Counted from the first letter of the stretch, positions 50,353-59,729 are shown. The stretch: 59,729 nucleotides of DNA from an uncultured Bacteroidales bacterium (GCA_944325445.1 CALVAG010000010.1:1-59729); one strand, 5' to 3'. Numbers and translations are program-made. The notes: generated by a model from the sequence alone, not told the origin.

Positions 50353-52008
50353 ATGAAAAGGAATTCATTAAAATTATTGGGCCTTGCATTTTTAGGTTTG
50401 GCTATCGCTGCATGTAGCAATCCTAAAAAAATGGCGAAGATGGCAAGCCTGGTTACAACCGAGTGCGAGCCACAGGTTCTCGAGGCAGTTGCAGGTAAGA
50501 TTAATGCTACCTACACTGTAACATTCCCTGAAAAGTATTTTGCAAAGAAAGCTATCCTTGAGGTAACTCCTGTTTTGGTTTACGAAGGCGGCGAGATTAA
50601 GGGCGACGTTCTCACATTACAGGGCGAGAGCATCCTCGAAAACAACCGCGTGGTTTCATACGAAGAGGGCGCTACAATCTCTACTCCCGTTGTATTCGAC
50701 TATGTAGAGGGTGTCGAGAAAGCTACTCTCGAATTGAGGGCTACCGTTTACAACAAGGCAAGGACCAAGAAAGCCGAGGTTCCCGAGGCATTCAAGATTG
50801 CAGACGGAACAAATACCACTTACATGTTGGTAAACACTATGGGTACCCCTTCTTTCGAAGCTGACAAATACCAGAAGATCATCCCTGAGACAAAAGAGGC
50901 TCAGATTCTGTATCTTATCAACAGCTACGACGTAAGGAGAAACCAGCTTAAGACCGACGAGATCAAAGCTTTCGAGCAATACCTCAAAGATGTTAAGGCT
51001 GACGAGCGCAGAACTCTCAAATCAAATGACATCATAGCTTACGCTTCTCCGGACGGAGGTGAGAAACTGAACACCAAACTTTCAGACAACCGTGGAAAAT
51101 CTGCCGAGAAAGCATTCAACAGAACAATCAACAAAGAGGCTAAAGTAGAGGCTCCGGTCAATGTTAAATCTATAGGTCAGGACTGGGAAGGATTCCAGGA
51201 GCTGGTATCAGGTTCCAACATCGAGGATAAGGAGCTTATCCTCCGCGTTCTCTCAATGTACTCAGATCCTGCAGTACGCGAGAAAGAGATAAAGAATATG
51301 TCAAGCGTTTATGAAGTTTTGGCAGAAGAGATTCTTCCTGAACTCCGTAGAGCAAGATTCATTGCAAACGTAGAGTACAAGAACTATACAGATGAGGAAC
51401 TGCTCGATCTTATCGTAACCGATATCGACGTTCTCGATGAGGAGGCACTTCTTTACACTGCAACATTGGTTGAGTCAAACATCGTTAAGACAACCATCTA
51501 CGAGACAGCTGCTTCTAAATTCAACAGCGACCGTGCATACAACAACCTTGCAGCCGTTCAATTGTCAGAGGGCAAGACTGCAGATGCAAAGGCCGCTCTC
51601 AACAAGATGAGCGCAAAGACAAGCAGCTACTACAACAATATGGCAGTTGTAGCTATGCAGGAGAAAGATTTCGAGGCCGCTGCAAAATTCCTTCAGCAGT
51701 CTGACGTAGATGAGGCTAAACTCAATCAGGCAGCTCTCGATATCCTCAACGGTAAATATCAGGCTGCAGCAGAGGCCCTCAACGGTTCAAACACACCTAA
51801 CGAGGCCCTTGCAAACATCCTTCTTAAAAATGAGGCTAAAGCTCAGTCTATCCTTACAGGCGACTGCCCTTGCCAGGCTTACATGCGCGCAATCATAGCA
51901 GCACGCAAAGGCGACGCAGCTACAGCTAACAAAGAGTTGGAGGCAGCAAAGAAGAGCGAGCAACTTGCTAAACGTGCCGAGACAGATATCGAGTTTGCAA
52001 AACTCTAA
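50353..52008 (+). CDS. Large lipoprotein with OmpA-like and TPR-like parts
   Basis: A 551-residue lipoprotein (signal ending AIAAC, cysteine 21). The N-terminal half is beta-rich (INATYTVTFPEKYFAKKAIL). Residues about 230-260 hold an OmpA-like peptidoglycan-binding segment: IIAYASPDGGEKLNTKLSDN then RGKSAEKAF. The C-terminal third is made of TPR-like helices (NNLAAVQLSEGKTADAKAAL; NMAVVAMQEKDFEAAAKFLQ). Codon use is regular and the gene sits between its own promoter and a strong terminator, which fits an abundant envelope protein linking outer membrane and wall. The exact family is not one I can name. Confidence 0.85.
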   Translation: MKRNSLKLLGLAFLGLAIAACSNPKKMAKMASLVTTECEPQVLEAVAGKINATYTVTFPEKYFAKKAILEVTPVLVYEGGEIKGDVLTLQGESILENNRVVSYEEGATISTPVVFDYVEGVEKATLELRATVYNKARTKKAEVPEAFKIADGTNTTYMLVNTMGTPSFEADKYQKIIPETKEAQILYLINSYDVRRNQLKTDEIKAFEQYLKDVKADERRTLKSNDIIAYASPDGGEKLNTKLSDNRGKSAEKAFNRTINKEAKVEAPVNVKSIGQDWEGFQELVSGSNIEDKELILRVLSMYSDPAVREKEIKNMSSVYEVLAEEILPELRRARFIANVEYKNYTDEELLDLIVTDIDVLDEEALLYTATLVESNIVKTTIYETAASKFNSDRAYNNLAAVQLSEGKTADAKAALNKMSAKTSSYYNNMAVVAMQEKDFEAAAKFLQQSDVDEAKLNQAALDILNGKYQAAAEALNGSNTPNEALANILLKNEAKAQSILTGDCPCQAYMRAIIAARKGDAATANKELEAAKKSEQLAKRAETDIEFAKL

Positions 52009-52035
52009 TAAATCCGGCAGTTTGCACATCGATTT

Positions 52036-52070
52036 ACCGGCGGTCCGAACAGGGCTGCCGGTTATTTTTT
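52036..52070 (+). terminator. Rho-independent terminator after the OmpA-like lipoprotein
   Basis: An 11-pair stem (ACCGGCGGTCC with GGGCTGCCGGT, two G-U pairs) and a GAACA loop, followed by TTATTTTTTT. The T run overlaps the stop codon of the convergent MATE gene. Confidence 0.78.
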
Positions 52071-53411
52071 TATACCCGCCTTTGCAAGACGCGAATAGAC
52101 ATAGAGATAAGCAGGTACAAGGAATATGTTTGCAGCGATCCACGCCATAGGGTCGCCGAAACATACGGCCGTATAGCCCCATTGCGGAACCCCTACAACT
52201 CCTACCAGCGTTCTTGCCACCATTTCAAACAGACCTGCCATCATGGCAAGGGCTGTGAATCCGCACCCTTGAATTGTATATCTCAATACGCATAAAAGCC
52301 CCAGCAATGGGAAAAAGGCGGTTGTTATTATAAGGAATTTTGCGGTATATGCTATTACATCCGTCTCGTCGGCAGAGACAAAGAGCCTTGCAACAGATTC
52401 CGCTCCAAAATATATAATTGTAAATGCCAAGACCGAATAGACCATGACAATTCCTATGGAAATTTTTGAACCGCCGGAAATCCTGTCTCTCCGCAAAGCT
52501 CCGTAATTTTGTCCGGCAAATGTGGCCAATGCCATGCCCAGACTCTCCAATGGCGAAAAAAAGAACATCTTTATTCTTGCAGCAGCGGCAAATGAGGCAA
52601 CATAGACAGAGCCGAGAACATTATTCGCCGTCTGCAGGACGATACTTCCTATAGCCGTAATGGAGAACTGAAGCCCTATCGGTATTCCGAGCCAAAGCAA
52701 TGTGCTTACAAGGCGCCAGTCCATTCGTTTCTCTTCCGGCAACGGGTTGGCTTCCGGGTAATGTTTTCTCATATACATGTAACAGAACAATGCCGATACG
52801 GCCTGCGCAATCAGCGTCGCGACGGCAGCTCCTCCCACTCCCGTCCCCAATGCGCCTATAAAGAAAACATCCAGTACGATATTTATAACCGTGGCCAGCA
52901 AAAGAAAATAAAACGGCGTACGGCTGTCTCCCAAAGCCCTGAGCAAATAGGAGAACAGATTATAGAAAAAGGTAAAAGGTATGCTTATAAAAGTAATTAA
53001 AAGATATATGTAAGAGTCCCTGAAAATATTCTCGGGAGTCTTCATCATTGCCAGAATTTCATCGCACAGCAGGCTGGTGACCACGCATATGATTATGGAA
53101 ATATAGAGCGATATTTTCAGGGCGGCCCATAATGTACGCCTTACGGCCGGCATATCCCGCGCCCCCAGTTTCTGCGCCACGGGGATCGCAAACCCGCAAC
53201 AGCACCCCTGGCAAAAGCCCAATATCAAAAAAACGATAGAGACGCTTGCGCCTACTGCCGCCAGTGCATTTACGCCCAGCATTTTACCCACTATTGCCGC
53301 ATCTATGAGCGAATAAGTCTGCTGCAGGATATTCCCCAGCATAAGGGGAAAAGTAAATTTTAAAATTTGAGGGAGGATTTTTCCCTCGGTCATCTGTATC
53401 GTCGCAGCCAT
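52062..53411 (-). CDS. MATE-family efflux transporter
   Basis: A 449-residue, twelve-helix multidrug/sodium antiporter. The start is ATG 53411 (MAATIQMTEGKILPQILKFT); the open frame extends 49 codons further but through the divergent promoter. Family features: FTFPLMLGNILQQTYSLIDA at the first helix, GVNALAAVGASVS, then the repeat in the second half (LGIPIGLQFSITAIGSIVLQ). The substrate is unknown. The divergent lipoprotein gene starts 77 bases away. Confidence 0.93.
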   Translation of the reverse strand: MAATIQMTEGKILPQILKFTFPLMLGNILQQTYSLIDAAIVGKMLGVNALAAVGASVSIVFLILGFCQGCCCGFAIPVAQKLGARDMPAVRRTLWAALKISLYISIIICVVTSLLCDEILAMMKTPENIFRDSYIYLLITFISIPFTFFYNLFSYLLRALGDSRTPFYFLLLATVINIVLDVFFIGALGTGVGGAAVATLIAQAVSALFCYMYMRKHYPEANPLPEEKRMDWRLVSTLLWLGIPIGLQFSITAIGSIVLQTANNVLGSVYVASFAAAARIKMFFFSPLESLGMALATFAGQNYGALRRDRISGGSKISIGIVMVYSVLAFTIIYFGAESVARLFVSADETDVIAYTAKFLIITTAFFPLLGLLCVLRYTIQGCGFTALAMMAGLFEMVARTLVGVVGVPQWGYTAVCFGDPMAWIAANIFLVPAYLYVYSRLAKAGIKK

Positions 53412-53487
53412 ATTATCACATCTGAAAAAAAACGCGCAAATATAACGAATTAAAAAATTGCTTATATTTAACCGAATTTGAATTGCT

Positions 53488-54030
53488 ATGAAAAAACTCT
53501 TCTTTTTTTTAATTGCGCTCATGCTGGCAGGTGCCTGCCAAAAGGAAAAAATACCCATGATATGGGATATGTCTTTTTCCTACATAGATATTGCGGTCGT
53601 GGACGCGAACGGGAATAATCTGATAGACCCGGACTTCGAAGGTAATATCCTCAATGATGAGATAACGATGGAGCATGACGGGACAATATATGAGCTATTG
53701 GATGAAAACAGTCCGTATGACCCAATGCCCCAGACAAAATTCATAGGTCCAGCCACATTCAGGGGGCTCATGACCAATCCTCAAACCCATACTCTCGTTA
53801 TCGGGTATTTCAATCAGGAGTTCGACGTAGAGCGCACTGAGTACACCATCCATTGGGGAGAGGGGAAAAGCAGCCGGATCGCATATAGCCAGAAACTGGA
53901 CTGGAAGTATAACAGAAAGAAGAATTACGATGAACCTGTTTTCAGTGCGAGATATTGGCTGGACGGCAACGAAATTTCTGATGCCAAACCTTTTGCGAAT
54001 CCGCAAATTACAATAATTCTGCCCCGGTAG
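53488..54030 (+). CDS. Small lipoprotein of unknown function
   Basis: A 180-residue lipoprotein: signal MKKLFFFLIALMLAGAC with cysteine 17, then a beta-rich domain (MSFSYIDIAVVDANGNNLID, ATFRGLMTNPQTHTLVIGYF, TEYTIHWGEGKSSRIAYSQK). It resembles other Bacteroidales single-domain lipoproteins, but I do not recognise the family. It ends 6 bases before the convergent S41 protease gene. Confidence 0.78.
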   Translation: MKKLFFFLIALMLAGACQKEKIPMIWDMSFSYIDIAVVDANGNNLIDPDFEGNILNDEITMEHDGTIYELLDENSPYDPMPQTKFIGPATFRGLMTNPQTHTLVIGYFNQEFDVERTEYTIHWGEGKSSRIAYSQKLDWKYNRKKNYDEPVFSARYWLDGNEISDAKPFANPQITIILPR

Positions 54031-54036
54031 AGAGAC

Positions 54037-55665
54037 TTATATGCCCGCAAAGAGTTCGACTGCCTTTTTAAGTTGGCTGTCGTTCTTTATTATGGCCTCG
54101 ACTCTGCCTGCCGTAAAATGATACTTGTTCGCAATTTCTTCCTCTACAAGCGGCTGTATCTCCGACCTCTTAAGTTCCAACATCTTCTCTTTGGAAATGG
54201 AAAGCTTGTTTTTCAAAGCCTCGGCTTCCGCCCTGATATAATCGTCGAGTTCCTCCTGTTCAGCCGATTTAAGCAAATCTTCCATAAGCACCTGCGCACC
54301 GCTGCGGCTGTCGAAATTTCTCGACACTGCATATTTTACAAAATCTCCGTATTGCTCATCCGTAAGCGAGAAATCCTTAACGGACGGTATGGAATCGTTC
54401 TCCTTATAAAATTTGATAGCGTAGTCGTTTATAATATCGTTCATAACGAGCGAAATTGCGATTCTGCTGTACGGATCGGATGTTATTACCGAGTCTGGAG
54501 TTATGCCGCCGCCGTCGTAAACCGTACGGCCGAGCCTTGTCTTGAATGCTTTTTTAAGCGAATCCGGCACATAGCCCACGCTGCCGTCGGAATTTCTGTG
54601 AGAATAGTCTATCGCCTGCACGCATCTGCCGCTGGGGGTATAATATTTGGCTATCGTCATCTTCATCGTACCGTTATATCCGACCGGCCTTATAGCCTGC
54701 ACAAGCCCCTTACCGTAGGTGCGTGTTCCTGCTACATATCCTCTGTCAAGATCCTGAATCGCACCTGTCACTATTTCAGACGATGAGGCGCTGCCAGAAT
54801 TAACGAGCACCATTAGCGGAATCAACGTATCCACAGGCTCGTTCCGGGTTCTGTACTCCAGATCTGCACCCACGTTTTTGCGTCCCTTCTGAGAGACTAC
54901 CAATGTGCCTTCAGGCAGGAAAATGGAGAGGATATCCACGGCCTCGTTCAACAATCCTCCGCCGTTGCCCCTTAAATCGAGAATCAACCGTTTCGCACCC
55001 TTCTCCTTTAACGAAACGACAGCCTTTTTAACATCTTCCGAACCGTTTACGGTAAATCCGTCAATTTTGATATAGCCTATACTGTCTTGCAAAATACCGC
55101 TATACGACACATCGGGGATATGTATTCTCTCTCTAACGACCTCTATCTCCCCGGTTTTTGAACTTCTGCCCTTCCGTACAAGGAATTTCACTTTTGTCCC
55201 CGGCTCTCCCTTCATTCTGGAACTGCACTCTTCCGCATTGAGCGGAAGCACATCCTCTCCGTTTATCTTCAAAATCACATCGCCCGGCTCGAGCCCGTAT
55301 TTCACCGCCGGCGATCCTGCATAGGGCTGCGAAATTATTACTCCGGTAGTATCCAGCTTCTTGATTAACGCCCCTATGCCGCCATAAGTGGCAGTGGTAA
55401 GCAACGCCAGATTCTGCTCATCCTCTTCCGGAATATACTCGGTATATGGATCCAGCGAACCCAACATCGCATCTATACCTGTATTCACCAGCTTTTCCAC
55501 ATTTACTGAATCCACAAATCCGTTCGAAAGTTCTTTCAATATGTTATATTGTATTTCGAGACTTTTCGCCGTGTTGAAATCCGCAGACTGGGCTGCAAGA
55601 TTTTTCGAAAAAAACAGAAAAACCGGAACCGCTAAAACGGCCGCAATCATTGATATCCTTTTCAT
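54037..55665 (-). CDS. S41-family C-terminal processing protease
   Basis: A 542-residue periplasmic protease of the CtpA/Prc type. Signal peptide to about residue 25 (LAAQ), an N-terminal helical part, a PDZ domain at about 90-170 (GVIISQPYAGSPAVKYGLEP, GDVILKINGEDVLPLNAEE) and the S41 core: RLILDLRGNGGGLLNEAVDI, catalytic serine in VLVNSGSASSSEIVTGAI, and catalytic lysine in GTRTYGKGLVQ. The helical C terminus is typical for Bacteroidota members. It trims tails of exported proteins. Confidence 0.95.
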   Translation of the reverse strand: MKRISMIAAVLAVPVFLFFSKNLAAQSADFNTAKSLEIQYNILKELSNGFVDSVNVEKLVNTGIDAMLGSLDPYTEYIPEEDEQNLALLTTATYGGIGALIKKLDTTGVIISQPYAGSPAVKYGLEPGDVILKINGEDVLPLNAEECSSRMKGEPGTKVKFLVRKGRSSKTGEIEVVRERIHIPDVSYSGILQDSIGYIKIDGFTVNGSEDVKKAVVSLKEKGAKRLILDLRGNGGGLLNEAVDILSIFLPEGTLVVSQKGRKNVGADLEYRTRNEPVDTLIPLMVLVNSGSASSSEIVTGAIQDLDRGYVAGTRTYGKGLVQAIRPVGYNGTMKMTIAKYYTPSGRCVQAIDYSHRNSDGSVGYVPDSLKKAFKTRLGRTVYDGGGITPDSVITSDPYSRIAISLVMNDIINDYAIKFYKENDSIPSVKDFSLTDEQYGDFVKYAVSRNFDSRSGAQVLMEDLLKSAEQEELDDYIRAEAEALKNKLSISKEKMLELKRSEIQPLVEEEIANKYHFTAGRVEAIIKNDSQLKKAVELFAGI

Positions 55666-55754
55666 TCCTCTCTCAATTCTAATTATTCATTCTCGCCTTG
55701 GCTAACCAACAAAAATAAACTTTTACTACCTTTGGTGCAACTTTATTGTACAAA

Positions 55755-56363
55755 ATGGAGATTATTTTTGCTACGGGCAATGCCCATAAGGCCATGGAGG
55801 CACAAAGCATCCTGGGAGAAACATTTACAGTAATTATGCCAAAAGAGTTGGGAATTACGGATGATATTCCAGAAAATTGCGATACTCTTTTGGGAAATGC
55901 CGTTGAAAAATGCACTTACCTGTGGAAAATCTGTAAAAGGGCCTGCTTTGCCGATGACACAGGATTGGAGGTGGATGCTCTCGGAGGAGCTCCGGGCGTC
56001 CATACGGCACGATATGCCGGAGAGGGCAAAGAGAGCGATGCCAATATGAACAAACTGCTTGCCGAGCTGCAAAAATTGGGGCCTGAATACGGGAATCCTG
56101 CAATGAGAAGGGCAAGGTTCAGGACAGTCATTGCATATAAAGACAAAAAAGGAGAGCTCCATACGTTCGAAGGCGTTCTGGAAGGGCATATAGCATGCCG
56201 GAAAAGCGGCAATTTAGGATTCGGATACGACCCGGTTTTCGTACCGGATGAAACGGGAGGGAAAACTACCCTTGCAGAGGTCCCCGCAGAGGTGAAAAAT
56301 GCGATTTCACACAGAGGAAAAGCGATAAGGGCATTGAAGAATTTCCTGGAGAATGACAGATAA
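55755..56363 (+). CDS. rdgB: Non-canonical purine NTP pyrophosphatase (RdgB/HAM1 type)
   Basis: A 202-residue enzyme that removes dITP and XTP from the nucleotide pool. Start ATG 55755 (MEIIFATGNAHKAMEAQSIL). Motifs: FATGNAHK at the start, CFADDTGLEVDALGGAPGVH, ARYAGEG, and GFGYDPVFVPDETGGKT with SHRGKAIRAL at the end. A TACCTTTG box at 55727-55734 is a likely -7 promoter element. It overlaps recO by 11 bases. Confidence 0.95.
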   Translation: MEIIFATGNAHKAMEAQSILGETFTVIMPKELGITDDIPENCDTLLGNAVEKCTYLWKICKRACFADDTGLEVDALGGAPGVHTARYAGEGKESDANMNKLLAELQKLGPEYGNPAMRRARFRTVIAYKDKKGELHTFEGVLEGHIACRKSGNLGFGYDPVFVPDETGGKTTLAEVPAEVKNAISHRGKAIRALKNFLENDR

Positions 56364-57078
56364 GGAACAGATAGTCGTACTTCATACCATAAAGCACTCC
56401 GACAGCGGGGTGGTAGTACAGTGCTACAGCCGTGAACGGGGCCGTGAAGCACTCTATTTAAGGGTTTCACAAAAAAATAAAGTAAAGATATCTGACTTCC
56501 ATAGATTAAGCATATTAGATATTATAACTTACAGTAAAAATTCATATATGCCTGTCATTAGGGAATACGCCTCTGCATATAAGCTGGACAGTATCAGGTC
56601 TGATGTTTATAAAAGTACCGTCGCCATTTTTTTAAGCGAGCTGCTCTTAAAAAGCGTCCGGGAGGCTGAAGGCGAACGTTCTCTATACGATTTCCTGGTT
56701 TCATCGGTAAATATGCTGGAGAATATGGAGGAGGGTATCGCAAATTTCCACCTCCATTTTATGGTACGGCTCTGCAAATTTATGGGAATCATGCCTGTAA
56801 ACGATTATTCAGGCCCGGAAAGCATTTTCAGCCTCCCGGCCGCAAAATTTGCAGATACGCTAAAAAACGAGAAGCCTCTGTCGCCGTTTCTCTCCCGGCA
56901 GGAATCCGAACTGCTTTACCGCCTTATGGTAACTCCGGTCTCCATGATAGGCAGAATAGAGTGTAACGGCGAGTTGCGCAGCAAATTCGCCAAAGAGATA
57001 CTGAAATATATATCGTATCATCTTGGAACCGATATTGAACTGAAGTCATTGGATGTATTGCATGAAGTTTTTAATTAA
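56353..57078 (+). CDS. recO: DNA repair protein RecO
   Basis: A 241-residue recombination mediator that loads RecA with RecR. The N-terminal OB-fold is visible (IVVLHTIKHSDSGVVVQCYS) and the helical C-terminal domain follows (VAIFLSELLLKSVREAEGER, MVRLCKFMGIMPVNDY). The zinc cysteines of many RecO proteins are absent, as is common in Bacteroidota. The start ATG lies inside the end of the pyrophosphatase gene. Confidence 0.9.
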   Translation: MTDKEQIVVLHTIKHSDSGVVVQCYSRERGREALYLRVSQKNKVKISDFHRLSILDIITYSKNSYMPVIREYASAYKLDSIRSDVYKSTVAIFLSELLLKSVREAEGERSLYDFLVSSVNMLENMEEGIANFHLHFMVRLCKFMGIMPVNDYSGPESIFSLPAAKFADTLKNEKPLSPFLSRQESELLYRLMVTPVSMIGRIECNGELRSKFAKEILKYISYHLGTDIELKSLDVLHEVFN

Positions 57079-57083
57079 AGTAT

Positions 57084-58628
57084 ATGTCTGTAATCAATAA
57101 ACTTTACCTCGGATTTTCCCGGAAACTGATAAAAGAGATTGAAAAATCCCGTTCGGAACCGTATGGATATCAGCGGCAATGGTTTGAAAAACTAATAAAA
57201 GGCGGAAGGGAAAGCTATTTCGGGCAGGAGCACAGATTCAATGAAATCAAAAAAGTAAAGGATTTCAGAGAACATGTGCCGATCAGGGATTATAACGCTT
57301 TTGTCCCCTATATAGAGAGATTGCGGCACGGCGAGAATTATATTCTATGGAACCAGAAGGTAAAATGGTTTGCAAAATCGAGCGGTACAAGTTCGGACAA
57401 GAGCAAATTCATCCCCATTACACCTGATTCGCTCCATATAAATCATTATGGAGGTTTCCAAAGAATGCTTGCATTTTACGTGGAAAGCAACAAAGGGTCG
57501 AAAATATTCAACGGAAAAGCGCTCACGCTCGGAGGGAGCGTCCAATTGGACTGTATGGGCGGAAGCGGAAATTTCAGCGGGGATCTCTCGGCTATCCTGC
57601 TTGAAAATTCGCCATTTATAGTGGAAATGCTCCGGACACCGTCCAGAAAAACGGCTCTTATGGCAGATTTCAATAAAAAAATCGAAGCCATCTGCCGGGA
57701 AAGCTGCAATCTGAATGTGACCAATTTCAGCGGCGTACCGAGCTGGAACCTGATTCTCATGAACAAGGTTCTGGAATATACCGGGAAAAAGAATCTTCTG
57801 GAAGTATGGCCGAACATGGAACTGTTCATGCATGGAGGAATAGGATTCGAACCTTATAGGGAGATATACAAAGCGCTTATCCCTTCTGGGAATATGCATT
57901 ATCTGGAGAACTACAACGCTTCGGAAGGATATTTTGCCTTTCAGGATGATGCCGATATAAATTCGATGCTGCTTACGGTAAACAACGGCATTTTTTATGA
58001 ATTCATTCCAATGGAGATATTCGATGAGGTTATGAGCGGACAGATCAGGGATATTCCTGCACTGGAGGAGGTCGAAACCGGAGTGAAGTACGCTATGGTC
58101 ATCTCAACATGCGGAGGGCTCTGGCGCTATCTGATTGGAGACTGCGTAGAATTTACATCTCTTGCACCCCACAGGATAAAAATCGTAGGCAGGACACAAC
58201 TCTTCATAAATGCCTTTGGAGAGGAGCTCATGATCTCGAATGCGGAAAATGCACTTGCCGCTACCTGTAAAGAGTGCGGCTGCACTGTAACGGATTTTAC
58301 TGTAGCGCCTGTCTTTATGAGTCTTTCCGGAAAAGACGACTCCGCTTTTGCAAAAAAAGGATATCACAGATGGGCTATCGAATTCGGAAAAGAGCCCCGG
58401 AATCTGGAAGAATTTACGTCCCTGCTGGATAAACACCTTACGGAGGCCAATTCAGACTACGAGGCAAAAAGAGCCGGCAATGCTACCATGGAGAGACTGC
58501 AGGTCATTGCCCTGCCGAAAGGCTCGTTCCTCAAATGGATGGAGAGCAGAAACAAACTCGGAGGACAGAACAAAGTCCCCCGTCTTTACGGAAATTTAAA
58601 ATTTATAGATGAACTCACTAAGCAATAA
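57084..58628 (+). CDS. GH3-family (auxin-responsive promoter type) acyl-adenylating enzyme
   Basis: A 514-residue enzyme of the GH3 family, which in plants joins acyl acids to amino acids through an adenylate. Bacterial members are of unknown substrate. The ATP-binding motif is WFAKSSGTSSDKSKFIPIT; NYNASEGYFAFQDD and LWRYLIGDCVEFTS are the second and third family motifs; the C-terminal cap begins near GRTQLFINAFGEELM. It begins 5 bases after recO and its last 20 bases overlap the LuxE-like gene, so the two enzymes are made together. Confidence 0.9.
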   Translation: MSVINKLYLGFSRKLIKEIEKSRSEPYGYQRQWFEKLIKGGRESYFGQEHRFNEIKKVKDFREHVPIRDYNAFVPYIERLRHGENYILWNQKVKWFAKSSGTSSDKSKFIPITPDSLHINHYGGFQRMLAFYVESNKGSKIFNGKALTLGGSVQLDCMGGSGNFSGDLSAILLENSPFIVEMLRTPSRKTALMADFNKKIEAICRESCNLNVTNFSGVPSWNLILMNKVLEYTGKKNLLEVWPNMELFMHGGIGFEPYREIYKALIPSGNMHYLENYNASEGYFAFQDDADINSMLLTVNNGIFYEFIPMEIFDEVMSGQIRDIPALEEVETGVKYAMVISTCGGLWRYLIGDCVEFTSLAPHRIKIVGRTQLFINAFGEELMISNAENALAATCKECGCTVTDFTVAPVFMSLSGKDDSAFAKKGYHRWAIEFGKEPRNLEEFTSLLDKHLTEANSDYEAKRAGNATMERLQVIALPKGSFLKWMESRNKLGGQNKVPRLYGNLKFIDELTKQ

Positions 58629-59616
58629 GATTTTCGGCATAGCCTCGGATTCGGATTTCAACGAATTGTGCATGGAGGTTTTCAGGCTTCAGGCCGGCAA
58701 CTGCAATGTCTACAGGGAATATCTGGAGATGACAGGATGCAATCCCGCAGATGTAAAATCCATAAAGCAAATTCCATTTTTGCCCATCAGATTTTTTAAA
58801 AGCCGGAAAGTCGTGACAGAACTCCAAATGCGGGGAAATGAGGAGTTTCCTAAAGAAGAAATTCTCTTTACCAGCAGCGCCACGACAGGAATGGTGCCGT
58901 CGAAACACTATGTTACAGATCCTGAAATTTACCGCAGAAGTTTCACCGAAGGGTTCCGCATATTCTACGGAGAGCCCAGGCAATATGCCATTCTCTCGCT
59001 CCTTCCCTCATATTTGGAGAGAAAAGGCTCTTCGCTAATCTACATGGCCGAACATCTGATGAGGCTGACAGGCAATTCCGCCAGCGGATTTTATCTCTAT
59101 AATTATGGAGAACTTGCCGAAAGGTTAAATGAACTGAAAGCGCAGGGAACAAAGACAATCTTGCTCGGGGTCACATTTGCCCTGCTGGATTTCGTCAAGG
59201 AGTATAAAATAGATTTCCCGGACCTGACAATAATAGAGACCGGAGGCATGAAAGGGCGCGGAAAGGAGATATCACGCAATGAGTTGCATAAAGTGCTTTG
59301 CGAGGGGTTCGGCGTAGGGGAGATACATTCGGAATACGGAATGGCGGAGCTGCTGTCGCAGGCGTATTCAAAAGGGAAAGGAGTATTTCTTACACCTCCA
59401 TGGATGAAGATTGTAATAAGGGAGCTTTATAATCCGTTCAGCTATCCCGACGGTTACAACATTACCGGCGGCATAAATATCATAGACCTCGCCAATGTGA
59501 ACTCATGCTCCTTCATAGAGACGGAAGATATGGGACGCATTACCGAAAAGGGGTTCGAACTTCTGGGGCGTCTGAAAGATGCGGAACTCAGAGGCTGCAA
59601 CATGTTGCTGGAATAA
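58609..59616 (+). CDS. LuxE-type acyl-protein synthetase / acyltransferase
   Basis: A 335-residue member of the LuxE family, ATP-dependent enzymes that activate a fatty acid or other acyl group and pass it to a cysteine. Adenylate-forming motifs: LFTSSATTGMVPSKHYVTD at about residues 86-104, TKTILLGVTFALLDF, IIETGGMKGRGKEI, HSEYGMAELLSQAY and, near the end, SCSFIETEDMGRI. Its start overlaps the GH3 gene by 20 bases, and a shared pathway of acyl activation is inferred. The last 113 bases of the window (59617-59729) are AT-rich, with no gene I can support. Confidence 0.87.
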   Translation: MNSLSNKIFGIASDSDFNELCMEVFRLQAGNCNVYREYLEMTGCNPADVKSIKQIPFLPIRFFKSRKVVTELQMRGNEEFPKEEILFTSSATTGMVPSKHYVTDPEIYRRSFTEGFRIFYGEPRQYAILSLLPSYLERKGSSLIYMAEHLMRLTGNSASGFYLYNYGELAERLNELKAQGTKTILLGVTFALLDFVKEYKIDFPDLTIIETGGMKGRGKEISRNELHKVLCEGFGVGEIHSEYGMAELLSQAYSKGKGVFLTPPWMKIVIRELYNPFSYPDGYNITGGINIIDLANVNSCSFIETEDMGRITEKGFELLGRLKDAELRGCNMLLE

Positions 59617-59729
59617 CAAAAAAGAATGGAACTGCAATATATGATATTCGGGAAGTCGAATAAAGGCCAAAATGAAAAAAAGAGCTAAACATCTGCAAAT
59701 ATAACCGTTGATATACTGCGTCTTATGTG

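Noticed and set aside
59627..59689. Short 20-codon frame after the LuxE-like gene
   Set aside because: No homology, no conserved neighbour and too short to support.

Overview
The window is a piece of a Bacteroidota chromosome, almost certainly order Bacteroidales. The evidence is a SusC/SusD pair, GldH, an LptE-family lipoprotein, a DUF3109 protein, PspC-PadR genes, and promoters of the Bacteroidota form TTTG-N19/21-TAnnTTTG (best example at 24275-24305). I cannot fix the genus. I see no tRNA, rRNA, CRISPR array or transposase.

Layout. 1-5220: end of a SusC/SusD uptake operon with a third lipoprotein gene split by an in-frame stop. 5284-7030: tandem RhuM-type genes, the second copy broken. 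7194-10187: PspC / PadR / PspC / DUF456 envelope-stress-like operon. 10196-13980: TonB receptor plus purple-acid-phosphatase-like lipoprotein, with a long palindrome before the receptor start. 14098-17399: kbl, thioredoxin, a small beta-barrel protein and a polyprenyl synthase. 17402-23683: a minus-strand housekeeping run (TPR protein, U32 peptidase-like protein, DNA polymerase III delta', PSP1 protein, gldH, trmB). 23684-24331: a gene-poor gap holding an eroded ATPase remnant. 24332-32714: an M16-family protein without its zinc site, DUF3109, small membrane genes, hemW, a lone sdhC, pyrH and frr.

32819-40242 is the accessory centrepiece. Two nearly identical TonB-type outer-membrane receptors stand in tandem. 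Each is preceded, on the same strand, by a short gene for a double-glycine (VKGG) leader peptide, giving the order peptide 2 - receptor B - peptide 1 - receptor A. An isolated C39 (bacteriocin-leader) peptidase gene, frameshifted, lies divergently just upstream, and a six-bladed beta-propeller lipoprotein gene converges on it. The two peptides are homologous (leader ending VKGG, then W[ED]M and [FY]CP) and the longer one carries a CPxCG/CxxCG zinc-ribbon pattern. I read this as a duplicated secreted-peptide/receptor module, partly decayed or phase-shifted.

40343-59616 is mostly core: pgk, a methyltransferase, lgt, smpB, miaA, an SGNH hydrolase, a YbaK-type deacylase, secG, lptE with a sigma-54 activator, kdsB, an OmpA-like lipoprotein, a MATE pump, an S41 protease, a purine NTP pyrophosphatase, recO, and an overlapping GH3 / LuxE-like pair of adenylate-forming enzymes.

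Several genes carry a single disabling change with an otherwise intact frame (4852, 6719, near 38110, near 38714). These could be true decay, phase variation or assembly error; raw reads would decide.
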